Below, in pieces: positions 34,971 to 42,952 of a stretch of DNA of 64,000 nt. A program made the position numbers and the translations under genes. The stretch is from Chamaesiphon minutus PCC 6605 (GTDB lineage Bacteria; Cyanobacteriota; Cyanobacteriia; Cyanobacteriales; Chamaesiphonaceae): positions 2,170,001 to 2,234,000 of the forward strand of contig NC_019697.1 of the NCBI RefSeq assembly GCF_000317145.1, written 5' to 3'. The first letter of the stretch is position 1; each line of letters opens with the position of its first letter. The notes under the pieces are model-generated. The model had not been told where the DNA came from. It worked only from the letters and a program-made list of their open reading frames with translations, and did no database searches.

Positions 34971-35096
34971 GTCCGCCTAAATACCCAATTTGGGGTGTTA
35001 TACGGATAATTGTCGGGATAATACCCCTATTTGCTAGGGGATATGCGGATAGTTGTCGGGCTAAACACCCAATTTGGTGTGTTATCCGGATAACTT
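34971..35096. repeat. three tandem ~42-bp hairpin repeats
   Basis: Three units (34971, 35012, 35055) share GTCSGSCTAAxxACCC...GGATAxTT. Each contains its own inverted repeat: TACCCAATTTGGGGT, ATACCCCTATTTGCTAGGGGATAT (quoted in parts) and ACACCCAATTTGGTGTGT. Stem bases change together between units, so the structure appears conserved. The array lies between the convergent ends of the amidotransferase/SIS and LysR genes, where it could terminate both transcripts. Confidence 0.7.
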
Positions 35097-35166
35097 TCCG
35101 TCTAATAAATAGTTGTACCGCTTCATATTTCAGTAGGGGTAGTAGCTTAAATTTTGGCGTGAAAAA

Positions 35167-36084
35167 TTAAGTTGGCTTACACGTTGTCGTAAAAGCTTCT
35201 TTCTGCGTTGCCATAAAATCGACAAATGCTCGAATTCGCGGAGCAACAAAGCGACGATCTAGATAGCAAATCCAGACCGGAACTTCTGGTGGTCGATAGG
35301 GGTTGAGGACTTCTACCAAATTGCCAGTAGAAATTGCTTCCGCTGCTAAGAATGCGGGCATCTGGCTTAAGCCTAATCCAGCGATCGCCGATCTCACAAT
35401 CGCGTCGGCATTATCAAACACAACCGAACCACTTACCGCGTATCGCTCAGCTTTCCCTTCAACAGTAAAAGACCAGGGGTAAAAACGCCCAGTAGATCGA
35501 TTACGAAAGTTTAGACAAGTGTGCTGCTGAAGCTGCTCTGGGTGCTGGGGTTGCTCATATTGTTCAAAATAGGTGGGCGAACCACAAACCATCAAGGGGT
35601 AAGTAAGAAGTTGACGGATAATCAGGTTTGCACTGTCGCTCAATTGCCCTGTGCGAATCGCTATATCAATACCTTGCTCGGCTAAATCCACGGGGCGATC
35701 GTCCATTGAAATATCAAGGGCGATCTCTGGAAACGCTTGGGTGAATGCCTTGAGAACTGGCACTAAACAAATGCGCCCAAATGCAGTCGGAACACTCACA
35801 GTTAATCGCCCTCTAGGAGCCACACGATTTCCCTGGATTTCTGCTTCGAGCGCATTTAGTTCCCCCAGTAATTGCTGACATCCTTCATAAAAACGAACAC
35901 CATCTGTGGTCAGGCTGATGCTGCGGGTTGTTCGATGAAACAGTTTAACGCCCAAGTCCGCTTCTAAGCGAGCGACTGCTTTGCTGACGGCAGAAGTCGA
36001 TAATCCCAGCACATTGGATGCCTGGACAAAGCTTTGAACTTCTGCCACTCGCACGAATGCCAGCATATTGGACAAACTCTTCAT
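35167..36084 (-). CDS. LysR-family transcriptional regulator
   Basis: The 305-aa protein has the LysR winged helix at the N-terminus (MLAFVRVAEVQSFVQASNVL, then STSAVSKAVARLEADLGVKL) and a periplasmic-binding-protein-like effector domain starting near residue 92 (GRLTVSVPTAFGRICLVPVL). It belongs to the CrgA/YafC-like subgroup that regulates neighbouring oxidoreductases. It is divergent from the SnoaL/quinone reductase/F420-type operon with 137 bp between start codons, the standard LysR arrangement, so it probably controls that operon in response to an electrophile or quinone. Confidence 0.9.
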   Translation of the reverse strand: MKSLSNMLAFVRVAEVQSFVQASNVLGLSTSAVSKAVARLEADLGVKLFHRTTRSISLTTDGVRFYEGCQQLLGELNALEAEIQGNRVAPRGRLTVSVPTAFGRICLVPVLKAFTQAFPEIALDISMDDRPVDLAEQGIDIAIRTGQLSDSANLIIRQLLTYPLMVCGSPTYFEQYEQPQHPEQLQQHTCLNFRNRSTGRFYPWSFTVEGKAERYAVSGSVVFDNADAIVRSAIAGLGLSQMPAFLAAEAISTGNLVEVLNPYRPPEVPVWICYLDRRFVAPRIRAFVDFMATQKEAFTTTCKPT

Positions 36085-36221
36085 CGTGATTGTTGATAAA
36101 AGGTGGACAAAGAAGTGAAAAGCAACCTCTTCTCAAAAGATTATAAACAAAATATCTTAGAAATCAAGGAGAGCAGCAAAGACTTAAGCACCCTCCAAGC
36201 ACCCTTTTTGAGGAATTAACA

Positions 36222-36707
36222 ATGACTACTCAATATCCGTTTGTTCGTGAACTATACGATGCATTTCAACAGGGCGAATTTAAGCGTTGGGACGCACTTG
36301 TGGCAGAAAATGTGTTGGTCAATTCAACGATGGGTCGAGACATTCAAGGGCGAGAATCCCTGAAAGGATGGGCTTCACAATTTGTCAATGCGCTGCAATC
36401 GCGGGTCGATCTCGTGGACGAATTTGAAGCGATCGATGCCGCTGGCAATGGTCGCGCCTTCTTTACCGTATGCCTGGACTGGAAACACGCTGAAGTATTC
36501 ATGGGGATGCAACCCACTGGACGGGAAGGAACCTCCATTGAAACCATGTTACTGACTGTGAAGGATGGAAAAGTTGTGCGGTGGGATGTTGCCGATAATA
36601 CGGTTGAGATCAATATCTATTTCTGGGAACGAGGTTGGGCAATCCCCCATAACGTTCATCCAGAAGTGCTGGCGAAGGGCATTGAACGTCGCCCCAACAC
36701 AGTTTGA
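36222..36707 (+). CDS. SnoaL-like/NTF2-fold protein
   Basis: The 161-aa protein shows the SnoaL-like pattern: VRELYDAFQQGEFKRWDALV (small alpha-beta barrel start), GRESLKGWA, and a C-terminal KVVRWDVADNTVEI. Members are cyclases, isomerases or non-enzymatic ligand-binding proteins. ATG at 36222 follows GAGG at good spacing. It heads the operon divergent from the LysR gene; the next gene begins 52 bp later. The actual substrate is unknown. Confidence 0.8.
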   Translation: MTTQYPFVRELYDAFQQGEFKRWDALVAENVLVNSTMGRDIQGRESLKGWASQFVNALQSRVDLVDEFEAIDAAGNGRAFFTVCLDWKHAEVFMGMQPTGREGTSIETMLLTVKDGKVVRWDVADNTVEINIYFWERGWAIPHNVHPEVLAKGIERRPNTV

Positions 36708-36759
36708 TTTTTGCCAATATTCGCAAAAAATTCACCTTGGTATTTATTTGGAGAAGCAG

Positions 36760-37749
36760 ATGAAAACGATTCAAGTCGATCGACATGGTAACGCTGATGT
36801 CCTCAAACTCACTGAGCTTGAGACTCCCAAGCCTCAATCTGGACAAGCCTTAATCAAAATTCATTATGCAGGTGTAAACTTCATTGATGTTGCCATGCGG
36901 CGCGGTTGGTATCCGAACCCTGCAATTCCAACACCCTTCACGCCTGGTGTAGAAGGTGCAGGAGAAGTGATTGAGATCGGCACAGGCGTTACTGAAGTTA
37001 AGGTTGGCGATCACGTTAGCTTTATGCAAGAAGAAGAGCCAGGATTGGATCGCGCCTATGCGGAATACATTCCGATAGCAGCTTGGAAGCTGATCCCGTT
37101 GCCCGATTCCATCTCGTTTGAAACAGCGGCGGCAATGACTGCTCAAGGCTTGACCACACAATATATGATGCACGAATTTGTCACACTTCAGCCTGGTAAA
37201 AGCATTCTCATTCATGCGGCTGCGGGCGGAATGGGGTTGAACTTGGTGCAGTGGGCAAAGCATCTCGGTGCATTCGTCATGGGGACGACTTCTAATGAAA
37301 CCAAAGCGCAGCGAGTTTTGGAGTTGGGTGCAGATGCCGCGATCGATTATACACAGGAAGACTTTGTGCAACGGGTTAAAGAACTGACGGATGGCAAAGG
37401 CGCAGATCTCATCATCGACGGGGTTGGCAAAACTACCTTTGCAGGGGATCTCGAAGCGGTTGCCACACGCGGGCATATCGTGACTTACGGCATCACAGGC
37501 GGAATGCCAGACGATATCAACCCATTTGCACTACTTTCTCGATCGAGAACCGTACATGGTGCAGATTTGTTTGACTACATCAATAATCGCGAAGAGCGAA
37601 TCATGAGAGCTAATGCTGTTTGGGAAGGGATCGCAGCGGGGTGGCTCAAACCGCAAATCTCTCAAGTGTTCGCGCTAGAAGATGCGATCGCGGCTCATCA
37701 ACTCATCGAAGATCGTAACAACATGGGCAAAATCCTGCTCAAGATTTAA
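36760..37749 (+). CDS. zinc-free MDR quinone oxidoreductase
   Basis: The 329-aa protein is a medium-chain reductase of the quinone oxidoreductase (QOR) type: ALIKIHYAGVNFIDVAMRRG at the N-terminus, cofactor motif HAAAGGMGLNLVQWAKHLGA, and C-terminal HQLIEDRNNMGKILLKI. The catalytic zinc Cys/His ligands of alcohol dehydrogenases are absent. It is expected to reduce quinones or enones with NADPH in the cytoplasm. ATG at 36760 is chosen because TTGGAG precedes it and it matches the family start MKTIQVDRHG. It is part of the LysR-controlled operon. Confidence 0.88.
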   Translation: MKTIQVDRHGNADVLKLTELETPKPQSGQALIKIHYAGVNFIDVAMRRGWYPNPAIPTPFTPGVEGAGEVIEIGTGVTEVKVGDHVSFMQEEEPGLDRAYAEYIPIAAWKLIPLPDSISFETAAAMTAQGLTTQYMMHEFVTLQPGKSILIHAAAGGMGLNLVQWAKHLGAFVMGTTSNETKAQRVLELGADAAIDYTQEDFVQRVKELTDGKGADLIIDGVGKTTFAGDLEAVATRGHIVTYGITGGMPDDINPFALLSRSRTVHGADLFDYINNREERIMRANAVWEGIAAGWLKPQISQVFALEDAIAAHQLIEDRNNMGKILLKI

Positions 37750-37767
37750 TGGCTTTAGGAGGTCATC

Positions 37768-38412
37768 ATGAATATTGGAATTATTGGTTCGGGCAATGTG
37801 GGTAGCACTTTAGGCGAAATCTGGGCAAAAGCTGGACATCAAGTCATGTTTAGCTTCTCGCGCTATCCAGAACGCCTACAAACACTCGCAACCCAGATTG
37901 GCTCTAACGCAATGAGTGGAACACCAGCAGAAGCTGTAAATTTTGCAGATGTTGTGCTGTTTGCTCCTAACTTTTGGCTAGCTCAGGAGGCGATCGCCCA
38001 AGCTGGCTCTATTGCAGGAAAAATAGTCATTGACGCGACTAACCCTTATCGCTGGGGCGAGAACGGTAGCATCGTTCGCATGGTTGGAGAGAACGTCTCT
38101 GGTGCAGAAACTATCCAGAAGCTAATGCCAGGAGCCAGATTGGTCAAAGCCTATAGCAGTTTTCAACCTAACGCTTTGCGACGCTCTGCTGAACGTTCCT
38201 TAGATCGACGATTGGCGATCGCGATCGCATCTGATGACGAAGCAGCAAAAACACTAGTGGCTCAACTGGCAGAAGACAGCGGCGGTCGCCCATTCGATCT
38301 TGGCTCACTGCGAAATGCCAGTTTAATGGAGATTCCTGGTTCTTTTTCCTCCAGTGATAATCTCACCTTGGATGCTGCATTCAAACAGCGGTTGCAAGTC
38401 CTTGGGTACTAG
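37768..38412 (+). CDS. NADP-binding F420_oxidored-type reductase
   Basis: The 214-aa protein starts with MNIGIIGSGNVGSTLGEIWA, an NADP-binding Rossmann motif, and contains IVIDATNPYRWGENG and the SFSSSDNLTLDAAFKQRL tail typical of small NADPH-dependent F420 reductase-like proteins (F420_oxidored domain). AGGAGG lies 6-7 bases before the ATG, the best ribosome site in this operon. The gene ends the LysR-divergent operon; an attC-like fold begins 8 bases after its stop. Cyanobacteria often encode this fold without a known F420 role, so another hydride acceptor is likely. Confidence 0.82.
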   Translation: MNIGIIGSGNVGSTLGEIWAKAGHQVMFSFSRYPERLQTLATQIGSNAMSGTPAEAVNFADVVLFAPNFWLAQEAIAQAGSIAGKIVIDATNPYRWGENGSIVRMVGENVSGAETIQKLMPGARLVKAYSSFQPNALRRSAERSLDRRLAIAIASDDEAAKTLVAQLAEDSGGRPFDLGSLRNASLMEIPGSFSSSDNLTLDAAFKQRLQVLGY

Positions 38413-38419
38413 CGCCAGC

Positions 38420-38510
38420 AGTACAACAAATCGTTGGAGCGGAACGGGGCGATATGCGATCGGTTATGATGCAAAGTGTGTCGCCGTCCGCTCAACTTAG
38501 TCGTTATCGC
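38420..38510 (+). other. attC-like recombination site 1
   Basis: The left arm CAACAAATCGTTGGAGCGGA pairs with the right arm TCCGCTCAACTTAGTCGTTA: AAC with GTT at the ends, then an unpaired spacer, then GTTG-AGCGGA with one extra G on the left arm. An inner GGCGA/TCGCC stem extends the fold. This is the layout of integron attC sites. It starts 8 bases after the stop of the F420-type reductase gene. Confidence 0.6.
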
Positions 38511-38562
38511 CGACAGCGTAACATATAATTTTTTAGTATATGTTAAAATCTATAGAACGCTG

Positions 38563-38622
38563 CGGGATAACTTGAGCTGAGCCGCACGGCGGCGCAAGAC
38601 GGCGTTGCGGCTCAGCTATGCG
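38563..38622 (+). other. hairpin, possibly a degenerate attC
   Basis: GATAACTTGAGCTGAGCCGCA pairs with TGCGGCTCAGCTATGC over AGCTGAGCCGCA. The left end has TAAC and the right end TATGC, but the GTT core is missing, so it is either a damaged attC or a simple hairpin. It lies between attC-like site 1 and the small ORF at 38640. Confidence 0.35.
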
Positions 38623-38639
38623 AAGCACTTATCGAAGAA

Positions 38640-38768
38640 ATGGATAATGATTATCGCGTTGAGGAAGGTCTTTTCGATCCACGACTATCGGTTTCAAAGA
38701 TTAATTCTCTCAAACGTAGTTTGAAGAAGTTTGGGAATGACATTCTGCGATATGAGAAAGAGCCATGA
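38640..38768 (+). CDS. short ORF, possible gene remnant (42 aa)
   Basis: The frame reads MDNDYRVEEGLFDPRLSVSK then INSLKRSLKKFGNDILRYEKEP. It is charged, has no membrane helix and looks like the C-terminus of a larger protein; the same frame is open a few codons upstream into the hairpin (ALIEE). A Shine-Dalgarno is not evident. A second short frame (38764-38858) overlaps its stop and leads into the DUF4365 gene. I cannot tell a real small gene from a remnant. Confidence 0.3.
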   Translation: MDNDYRVEEGLFDPRLSVSKINSLKRSLKKFGNDILRYEKEP

Positions 38769-38834
38769 CAAGTCATTTTGTTAGAAGGAATCTTATGACT
38801 ACTCATGCTATGATTCAGCCAATCATTCCGTTTG

Positions 38835-39356
38835 ATGCAAGCACCCGTGCTAACTGACCAACATATTGCTGAATCATTGAGCCGCGCCTATGTCCGCGCG
38901 ATTGCTGGACGCGCTGGACTCAACTTAGCGATTCGAGAGTATGACTACGGTGTAGATGGCAGTTTTGATGAGGTGGTAGTGCGTCAGAGTCGTCGAGTTG
39001 AATCTGGTTTTTCCCTCAGTTTTCAACTTAAAGCCTCGACCCAATGGCAACTCGATGATAGTCAGGTCGTCTATGACCTAGAAGTAAAAACCTACAACGA
39101 TTTAATTCTCAGGCGCAGCATGAGAGCCGCAACACCTTGTATCCTAATTTTGTTGGCTTTGCCCACAAATGCCGATCGATGGCTCATTTGTGAAGAAACA
39201 CAACTCCGGTTGCAAGGAACCTGCTACTGGGAATATCTCAGTGGTAGCCTGAGTGAGAATCGCCAATCTGTAAGAATTAGAATTCCGCGATCGCAACGCC
39301 TCACCCCCGAATCTTTGCTAACCTTAATAGAGAACGTCAAAACAGGAGAATGGTAA
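38835..39356 (+). CDS. DUF4365-domain protein
   Basis: The 173-aa protein matches DUF4365: AESLSRAYVRAIAGRAGLNL, YDYGVDGSFDEV, and FSLSFQLKAST. The D...(E/Q)xK arrangement (GVDG followed by FQLKAS) resembles a PD-(D/E)xK nuclease core, and the family is often found in defence islands and mobile elements. Its stop overlaps the ATG of the next gene (TAATG), so the pair is coupled. It lies between attC-like sites 1 and 2, that is, in the position of an integron cassette. Confidence 0.75.
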   Translation: MQAPVLTDQHIAESLSRAYVRAIAGRAGLNLAIREYDYGVDGSFDEVVVRQSRRVESGFSLSFQLKASTQWQLDDSQVVYDLEVKTYNDLILRRSMRAATPCILILLALPTNADRWLICEETQLRLQGTCYWEYLSGSLSENRQSVRIRIPRSQRLTPESLLTLIENVKTGEW

Positions 39357-39655
39357 TGACACCTGAAGTTTTGTCAAGTTACCCCCAAATCCAGGAGCTT
39401 CACGTTGCCGAAGTGGTGAGTTATCTCCAGCAGAATCACTGGGTGTCGGTTAGTCATCCCAGTCCACGGTTACTGGTGTTTGAGAAAGGAGTTGACGATC
39501 GAGGCAAGCCCATTCAGATTGTTCTGCCAAGTAAGGATGATTATGAAGACACGCCCTATTTAATAGCTAAAGCAGTCAATCTTCTGTCTGTTCTAGAATC
39601 TGTATCATTCCAAGAGATTGTGAAAGCGATCGATGCATCAGCACATGTCACTTAA
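39356..39655 (+). CDS. small protein partner of DUF4365 gene
   Basis: The 99-aa protein (MTPEVLSSYPQIQELHVAEV...) has no family I recognise; RLLVFEKGVDDRGKPIQIVL suggests a small alpha/beta domain. AGGAG lies 7 bases before the ATG at 39356, which is preferred to an ATG 6 bases upstream. It overlaps the DUF4365 stop codon by one base. Coupled nuclease-like plus small protein suggests a toxin-antitoxin or effector-immunity pair, but this is inference. attC-like site 2 begins 22 bases after its stop. Confidence 0.6.
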   Translation: MTPEVLSSYPQIQELHVAEVVSYLQQNHWVSVSHPSPRLLVFEKGVDDRGKPIQIVLPSKDDYEDTPYLIAKAVNLLSVLESVSFQEIVKAIDASAHVT

Positions 39656-39677
39656 ATCGCGATCGTCATATCGCGTT

Positions 39678-39766
39678 GCATAACAATCCAAATGCAGCCG
39701 ACGGAATGAAAACGATCGATCGAGAGCCAAAGAAACTATCCGCTGCTGATTTGGGGCGTTAGAGCC
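39678..39766 (+). other. attC-like recombination site 2
   Basis: GCATAACAATCCAAATGCAGC pairs with GCTGATTTGGGGCGTTAGAG: TAAC with GTTA, spacer AA opposite GC, CCAAAT with ATTTGG, one extra-helical G, then CAGC with GCTG. The order of core, spacer, stem and single bulged base is the same as in site 3 and as in known integron attC sites such as those of aadA cassettes. The length (89 bp) is normal. Confidence 0.7.
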
Positions 39767-39949
39767 AGTAGGGCGGGCATCGCCTAGCGTGTTCATTATA
39801 GCGGTAAAACCGTTGATTTTGTTCATGCAGACAATTTTCTAGCCAAGCTAGGCACTGTAAGGATCGATCGATATTTGCAGGGATAAAACCTGCATGAACC
39901 CTTACCCTGTCTGGGGTGACAAAATGAACATGCTAAGCATCGCTCACCA

Positions 39950-40447
39950 CTACTATTCTTATCGTAGGTATAGGTGAAGATTTTACCTTAAATTCCTCTC
40001 AATTATTAGTTCTTCACCATCAAGGAATGGAACTGATGATAAGTAGGCTGAGTTGAGAATTTATGTTGCTTATTTTATAGATGGCGATCGATTGCAATTT
40101 ATCTGGCAGCGATTGCCTACGGCACTCTACGCGATCGAATCTCTGCAATGAGATCGATTCTCCAAGGAGATCGTCTTTGTTAAAACGATCGAACGCCCGA
40201 ATCAACCGAGTCTCAGAAATTTAAGTCGAGTGTAATATTACGATCGACCTAAATCGATCTCGATCGACTGTAAATAATCTCGATCGAGCAATATCGAGCG
40301 TGTCAATTGTTACTATAATTGAGTCATAAAGTTCGATCGAATATCATAATTAACAGAGATCGAAATCGAAGTATGCTGACAAATCGATGAGAACAAGCCA
40401 ACGTTATTGCTCCGTACAGATTTGTCCGTGGGCATCTGCCCACCCTA
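39950..40447. repeat. ~0.5-kb direct repeat, copy 1
   Basis: This block is repeated almost base for base at 42953-43440, with scattered substitutions and small indels. It is rich in GATCGA motifs, has no convincing ORF on either strand, and ends in a GTGGGCATCTGCCCACCCTA hairpin repeat. The two copies flank the acetyltransferase and SelO genes. The 39767-39949 stretch before it holds only a short inverted repeat around TTCATGCAG/CTGCATGAA and no gene. Confidence 0.85.
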
Positions 40448-40476
40448 CTTCTATGGATCTAATTAATAGGTAGAAG

Positions 40477-40959
40477 ATGTCATCCTCCGAGCCAATTAGC
40501 ATTCGTCAGCTTTCCGCCAACGACCTGACACTTATGGAGAGTTTATTGGCTACCTTCGGTGAGGCTTTCGACGAAGTTGATACCTATAGTTCGTCTCGCC
40601 CAAGTAATGCCTATCTCAAGCGGTTGCTAAGCAGCGATTATTTCATCGCGCTTGCAGCGTTAAAGAATGGATCGGTAGTCGGAGGTATCGCCGCTTACGA
40701 ACTCCAGAAGTTCGAGCAGGAGCGGAGTGAAATTTATATTTACGATCTGGCTGTTGCAGCAGCGCATCGACGCGAAGGCATTGCAACCACATTAATCCAG
40801 GAATTAAAGAAGATTGCTGTAGCGCGAGCAGCCTATGTTATTTTCGTACAGGCAGACATCGGGGATGACCCTGCGATTGCACTTTACACGAAGCTTGGGG
40901 TACGCGAAGATGTGCTTCATTTCGATATTGCTGTTGCGGTCAGCGATGACAATGCATAA
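40477..40959 (+). CDS. GNAT acetyltransferase of the AAC(3)-I type
   Basis: The 160-aa protein matches aminoglycoside 3-N-acetyltransferase type I from memory along its whole length: TYSSSRPSNAYLKRLL, FIALAALKNGSVVGGIAAYE, FEQERSEIYIYDLAVAAAHR, REGIATTLIQELK, and VQADIGDDPAIALYTKLGVR. The acetyl-CoA loop (R-R-E-G-I-A) is intact. Known AAC(3)-I enzymes acetylate gentamicin-type aminoglycosides and are classically carried on integron cassettes. Here the gene is followed directly by an attC-like site whose left core covers the stop codon. The natural substrate in this organism is not known. Confidence 0.85.
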   Translation: MSSSEPISIRQLSANDLTLMESLLATFGEAFDEVDTYSSSRPSNAYLKRLLSSDYFIALAALKNGSVVGGIAAYELQKFEQERSEIYIYDLAVAAAHRREGIATTLIQELKKIAVARAAYVIFVQADIGDDPAIALYTKLGVREDVLHFDIAVAVSDDNA

Positions 40960-41040
40960 CAATCGCGATGCACCGAAACTTTGAAGTATACTAGTTTGTA
41001 GCCGAAATTGACTGAGTCCGGTAATCGCGAACGTTAACAA
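40954..41040 (+). other. attC-like recombination site 3
   Basis: GCATAACAATCGCGATGCACC pairs with GGTAATCGCGAACGTTAACA: TAAC with GTTA, spacer AA opposite AA/GT, TCGCGAT perfectly with ATCGCGA, an extra-helical G, then ACCG with CGGT. The left core overlaps the TAA stop of the acetyltransferase and the right core ends 3 bases before the SelO ATG, as expected of joined cassettes. Confidence 0.72.
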
Positions 41041-41042
41041 CA

Positions 41043-42746
41043 ATGTCGTATCAATCTAAACCATCTGCTAGCCCCTGCGTAACTACCTTTGATGAGTTTA
41101 TACGATTGGCGAATTATTCTCTAATGGATACCTTAAATGCCGATCCTGATGCCACGGTCGATGGTGACGATCGCCGTGCCCGACAGGTTTTCTCTGGTCA
41201 TTTCGTACCTGTAACACCTACGCCGCTTGCAGAACCAGAATATGTAACCCATAGCAGCACTTTTTTTAAAGAACTTGGGTTGAGCGACGAGCTGGCTTTT
41301 AACGAACAATTTCGCCAGGTATTTTCTGGCGATCTTTCTGTTGCGCGTGAGCCGATGCGACAGGTTGGCTGGGCGACTGGCTATGCACTGTCCATTTATG
41401 GCACCGAATATATCAGACAATGTCCATTTGGTACTGGTAATGGTTATGGCGATGGTCGGGCGATATCTGTATTTGAAGGAATAATCAATGGCCAGCGCTG
41501 GGAAATGCAATTAAAAGGTGGTGGCCCAACGCCTTATTGCCGTGGTGCCGATGGGCGCGCAGTCCTACGTTCGAGTGTGCGTGAGTTTCTGGCGCAAGAA
41601 TATATGCAGGCTTTAGGTGTTCCAACAGCGCGTTCTTTAACATTGTATGTCTCTAAATCTGAGACCGTTACACGACCTTGGTATTCTCAAGACTCCCACT
41701 CCATTGACCCTGATACTTTAGTGGCCAATCCCGTGGCGATTTCAACTCGTGTTGCACCATCCTTTTTGCGCGTTGGTCAGCTAGAGTTATTTGCCCGCCG
41801 CGCTCGCAGCAATGCTCATCCAAGAGCATTAGAAGAGTTAAGCACGATCGTGTCGCATTTAATTGAGCGAGAATACAAAAGCGACATCGATCGAAACCTT
41901 GTTTTTGCAGATCGAGTAGTTGAGTTGGCTAAGCTATTTCGCCAGCGTCTCACTTCACTGGTGGCCAATTGGCAACGTGTTGGTTACTGCCAGGGTAATT
42001 TTAATAGTGACAACTGCGCCGCTGGTGGCTTTACCCTCGACTATGGACCATTTGGGTTTTGTGAAATTTTTGACCCTGGGTTTCAACCTTGGACTGGTGG
42101 TGGTAAACACTTTTCATTCTTCAATCAGCCGATCGCAGCAGAAGTGAATTATCATATGTTTTTGACAGCTTTGAGGCCGCTACTCGTAGCAGATGCTGAA
42201 GCTTTAGAACACTTCGACCAATTAAGCCATGGCTTTGCAAAAGCTATGGAACAACAACTCCAAACAATGTGGGCTGCCAAACTTGGCATGACTGAATATA
42301 ACTCGACATTAATTAAGGAATTATTGGAGTTGATGCTCTCCTCAAAGGTAGATTACACCATTTTCTTTCGCGAGTTATCTCAGATACCAGACGATGTCTC
42401 AGCATTGAAAAAGAGCTTCTACGCCGAGACTTCACAACAACTCGATGAGCAATGGCAATCTTGGCTCCAAAGCTGGCGCAACCTGGTTAGGAACGACGGC
42501 AATCTGGCTGAGATCTCAAACAAGATGAAACAGACTAACCCAAAATATACATGGCGAGAATGGTTGGTTGTTCCCGCTTACCAACAAGCCATGCAGGGTG
42601 ACTACACCTTAGTCAAAGAGTTGCAGGAAGTGTTTAGCCATCCGTACGATGAGCAATCACCGGAAATAGCAGATAAATACTATCGTCTAAAACCTCAGGT
42701 GTTTTTCGACGCTGGTGGCGTGTCGCACTATAGCTGTTCATCTTAA
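41043..42746 (+). CDS. selO: SelO (YdiU) protein adenylyltransferase
   Basis: The 567-aa protein is a SelO pseudokinase: [20 protein letters not shown] and [14 protein letters not shown] form the glycine-rich loop region, NFNSDN and [15 protein letters not shown] the metal-binding region, and [18 protein letters not shown] the conserved C-terminal block. It ends in [10 protein letters not shown], where the Cys replaces the selenocysteine of some homologues. SelO transfers AMP to protein Ser/Thr/Tyr in redox defence. Family proteins often have QLKGSGRTPYSR; here GSGR reads GGGP, so one ATP-contacting Arg position differs. The gene starts 3 bases after attC-like site 3, implying it was acquired as a cassette; no attC is seen after its stop. 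Confidence 0.88.
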   Translation: MSYQSKPSASPCVTTFDEFIRLANYSLMDTLNADPDATVDGDDRRARQVFSGHFVPVTPTPLAEPEYVTHSSTFFKELGLSDELAFNEQFRQVFSGDLSVAREPMRQVGWATGYALSIYGTEYIRQCPFGTGNGYGDGRAISVFEGIINGQRWEMQLKGGGPTPYCRGADGRAVLRSSVREFLAQEYMQALGVPTARSLTLYVSKSETVTRPWYSQDSHSIDPDTLVANPVAISTRVAPSFLRVGQLELFARRARSNAHPRALEELSTIVSHLIEREYKSDIDRNLVFADRVVELAKLFRQRLTSLVANWQRVGYCQGNFNSDNCAAGGFTLDYGPFGFCEIFDPGFQPWTGGGKHFSFFNQPIAAEVNYHMFLTALRPLLVADAEALEHFDQLSHGFAKAMEQQLQTMWAAKLGMTEYNSTLIKELLELMLSSKVDYTIFFRELSQIPDDVSALKKSFYAETSQQLDEQWQSWLQSWRNLVRNDGNLAEISNKMKQTNPKYTWREWLVVPAYQQAMQGDYTLVKELQEVFSHPYDEQSPEIADKYYRLKPQVFFDAGGVSHYSCSS

Positions 42747-42844
42747 TGTTGAATTACCACTGACACTTGGAATGAGGTTCTGGGGCTTTCAGCATACTCT
42801 TACTATCAATAAGTGAAATCTGTTGTTGCATCTCCCTCCCTAGC

Positions 42845-42934
42845 ATGTCCAATCCTCAACGAGTTATCCACCTAACCGAAATCTCGATCGCCGAAATTCC
42901 AGACACCGATCGCTATAAATACAAGAGCCAGTAG
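42845..42934 (+). pseudogene. 5' gene fragment cut by the repeat (29 aa)
   Basis: MSNPQRVIHLTEISIAEIPD begins like a normal gene but runs into AGAGCCAGTAG, the left edge of the repeated DNA that continues as the second direct-repeat copy. The family is unknown. A real short peptide is less likely. Confidence 0.3.
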
Positions 42935-42952
42935 AGTGGGCATCCCCCACCG

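Noticed and set aside
34971-35096. CRISPR-like array
   Set aside because: Three units of about 42 bp vary along their whole length and each contains an inverted repeat; there are no constant repeats with unique spacers and no cas gene in the window.
36850-37476. 208-codon minus-strand frame opposite the quinone reductase
   Set aside because: It is fully antisense to a clear enzyme gene, is rich in Cys/His/Arg from antisense codons and has no recognisable motif.
42747-42844. attC site after SelO
   Set aside because: No TAAC/GTTA core pair or matching arms; the array seems to end or to be cut at this point.
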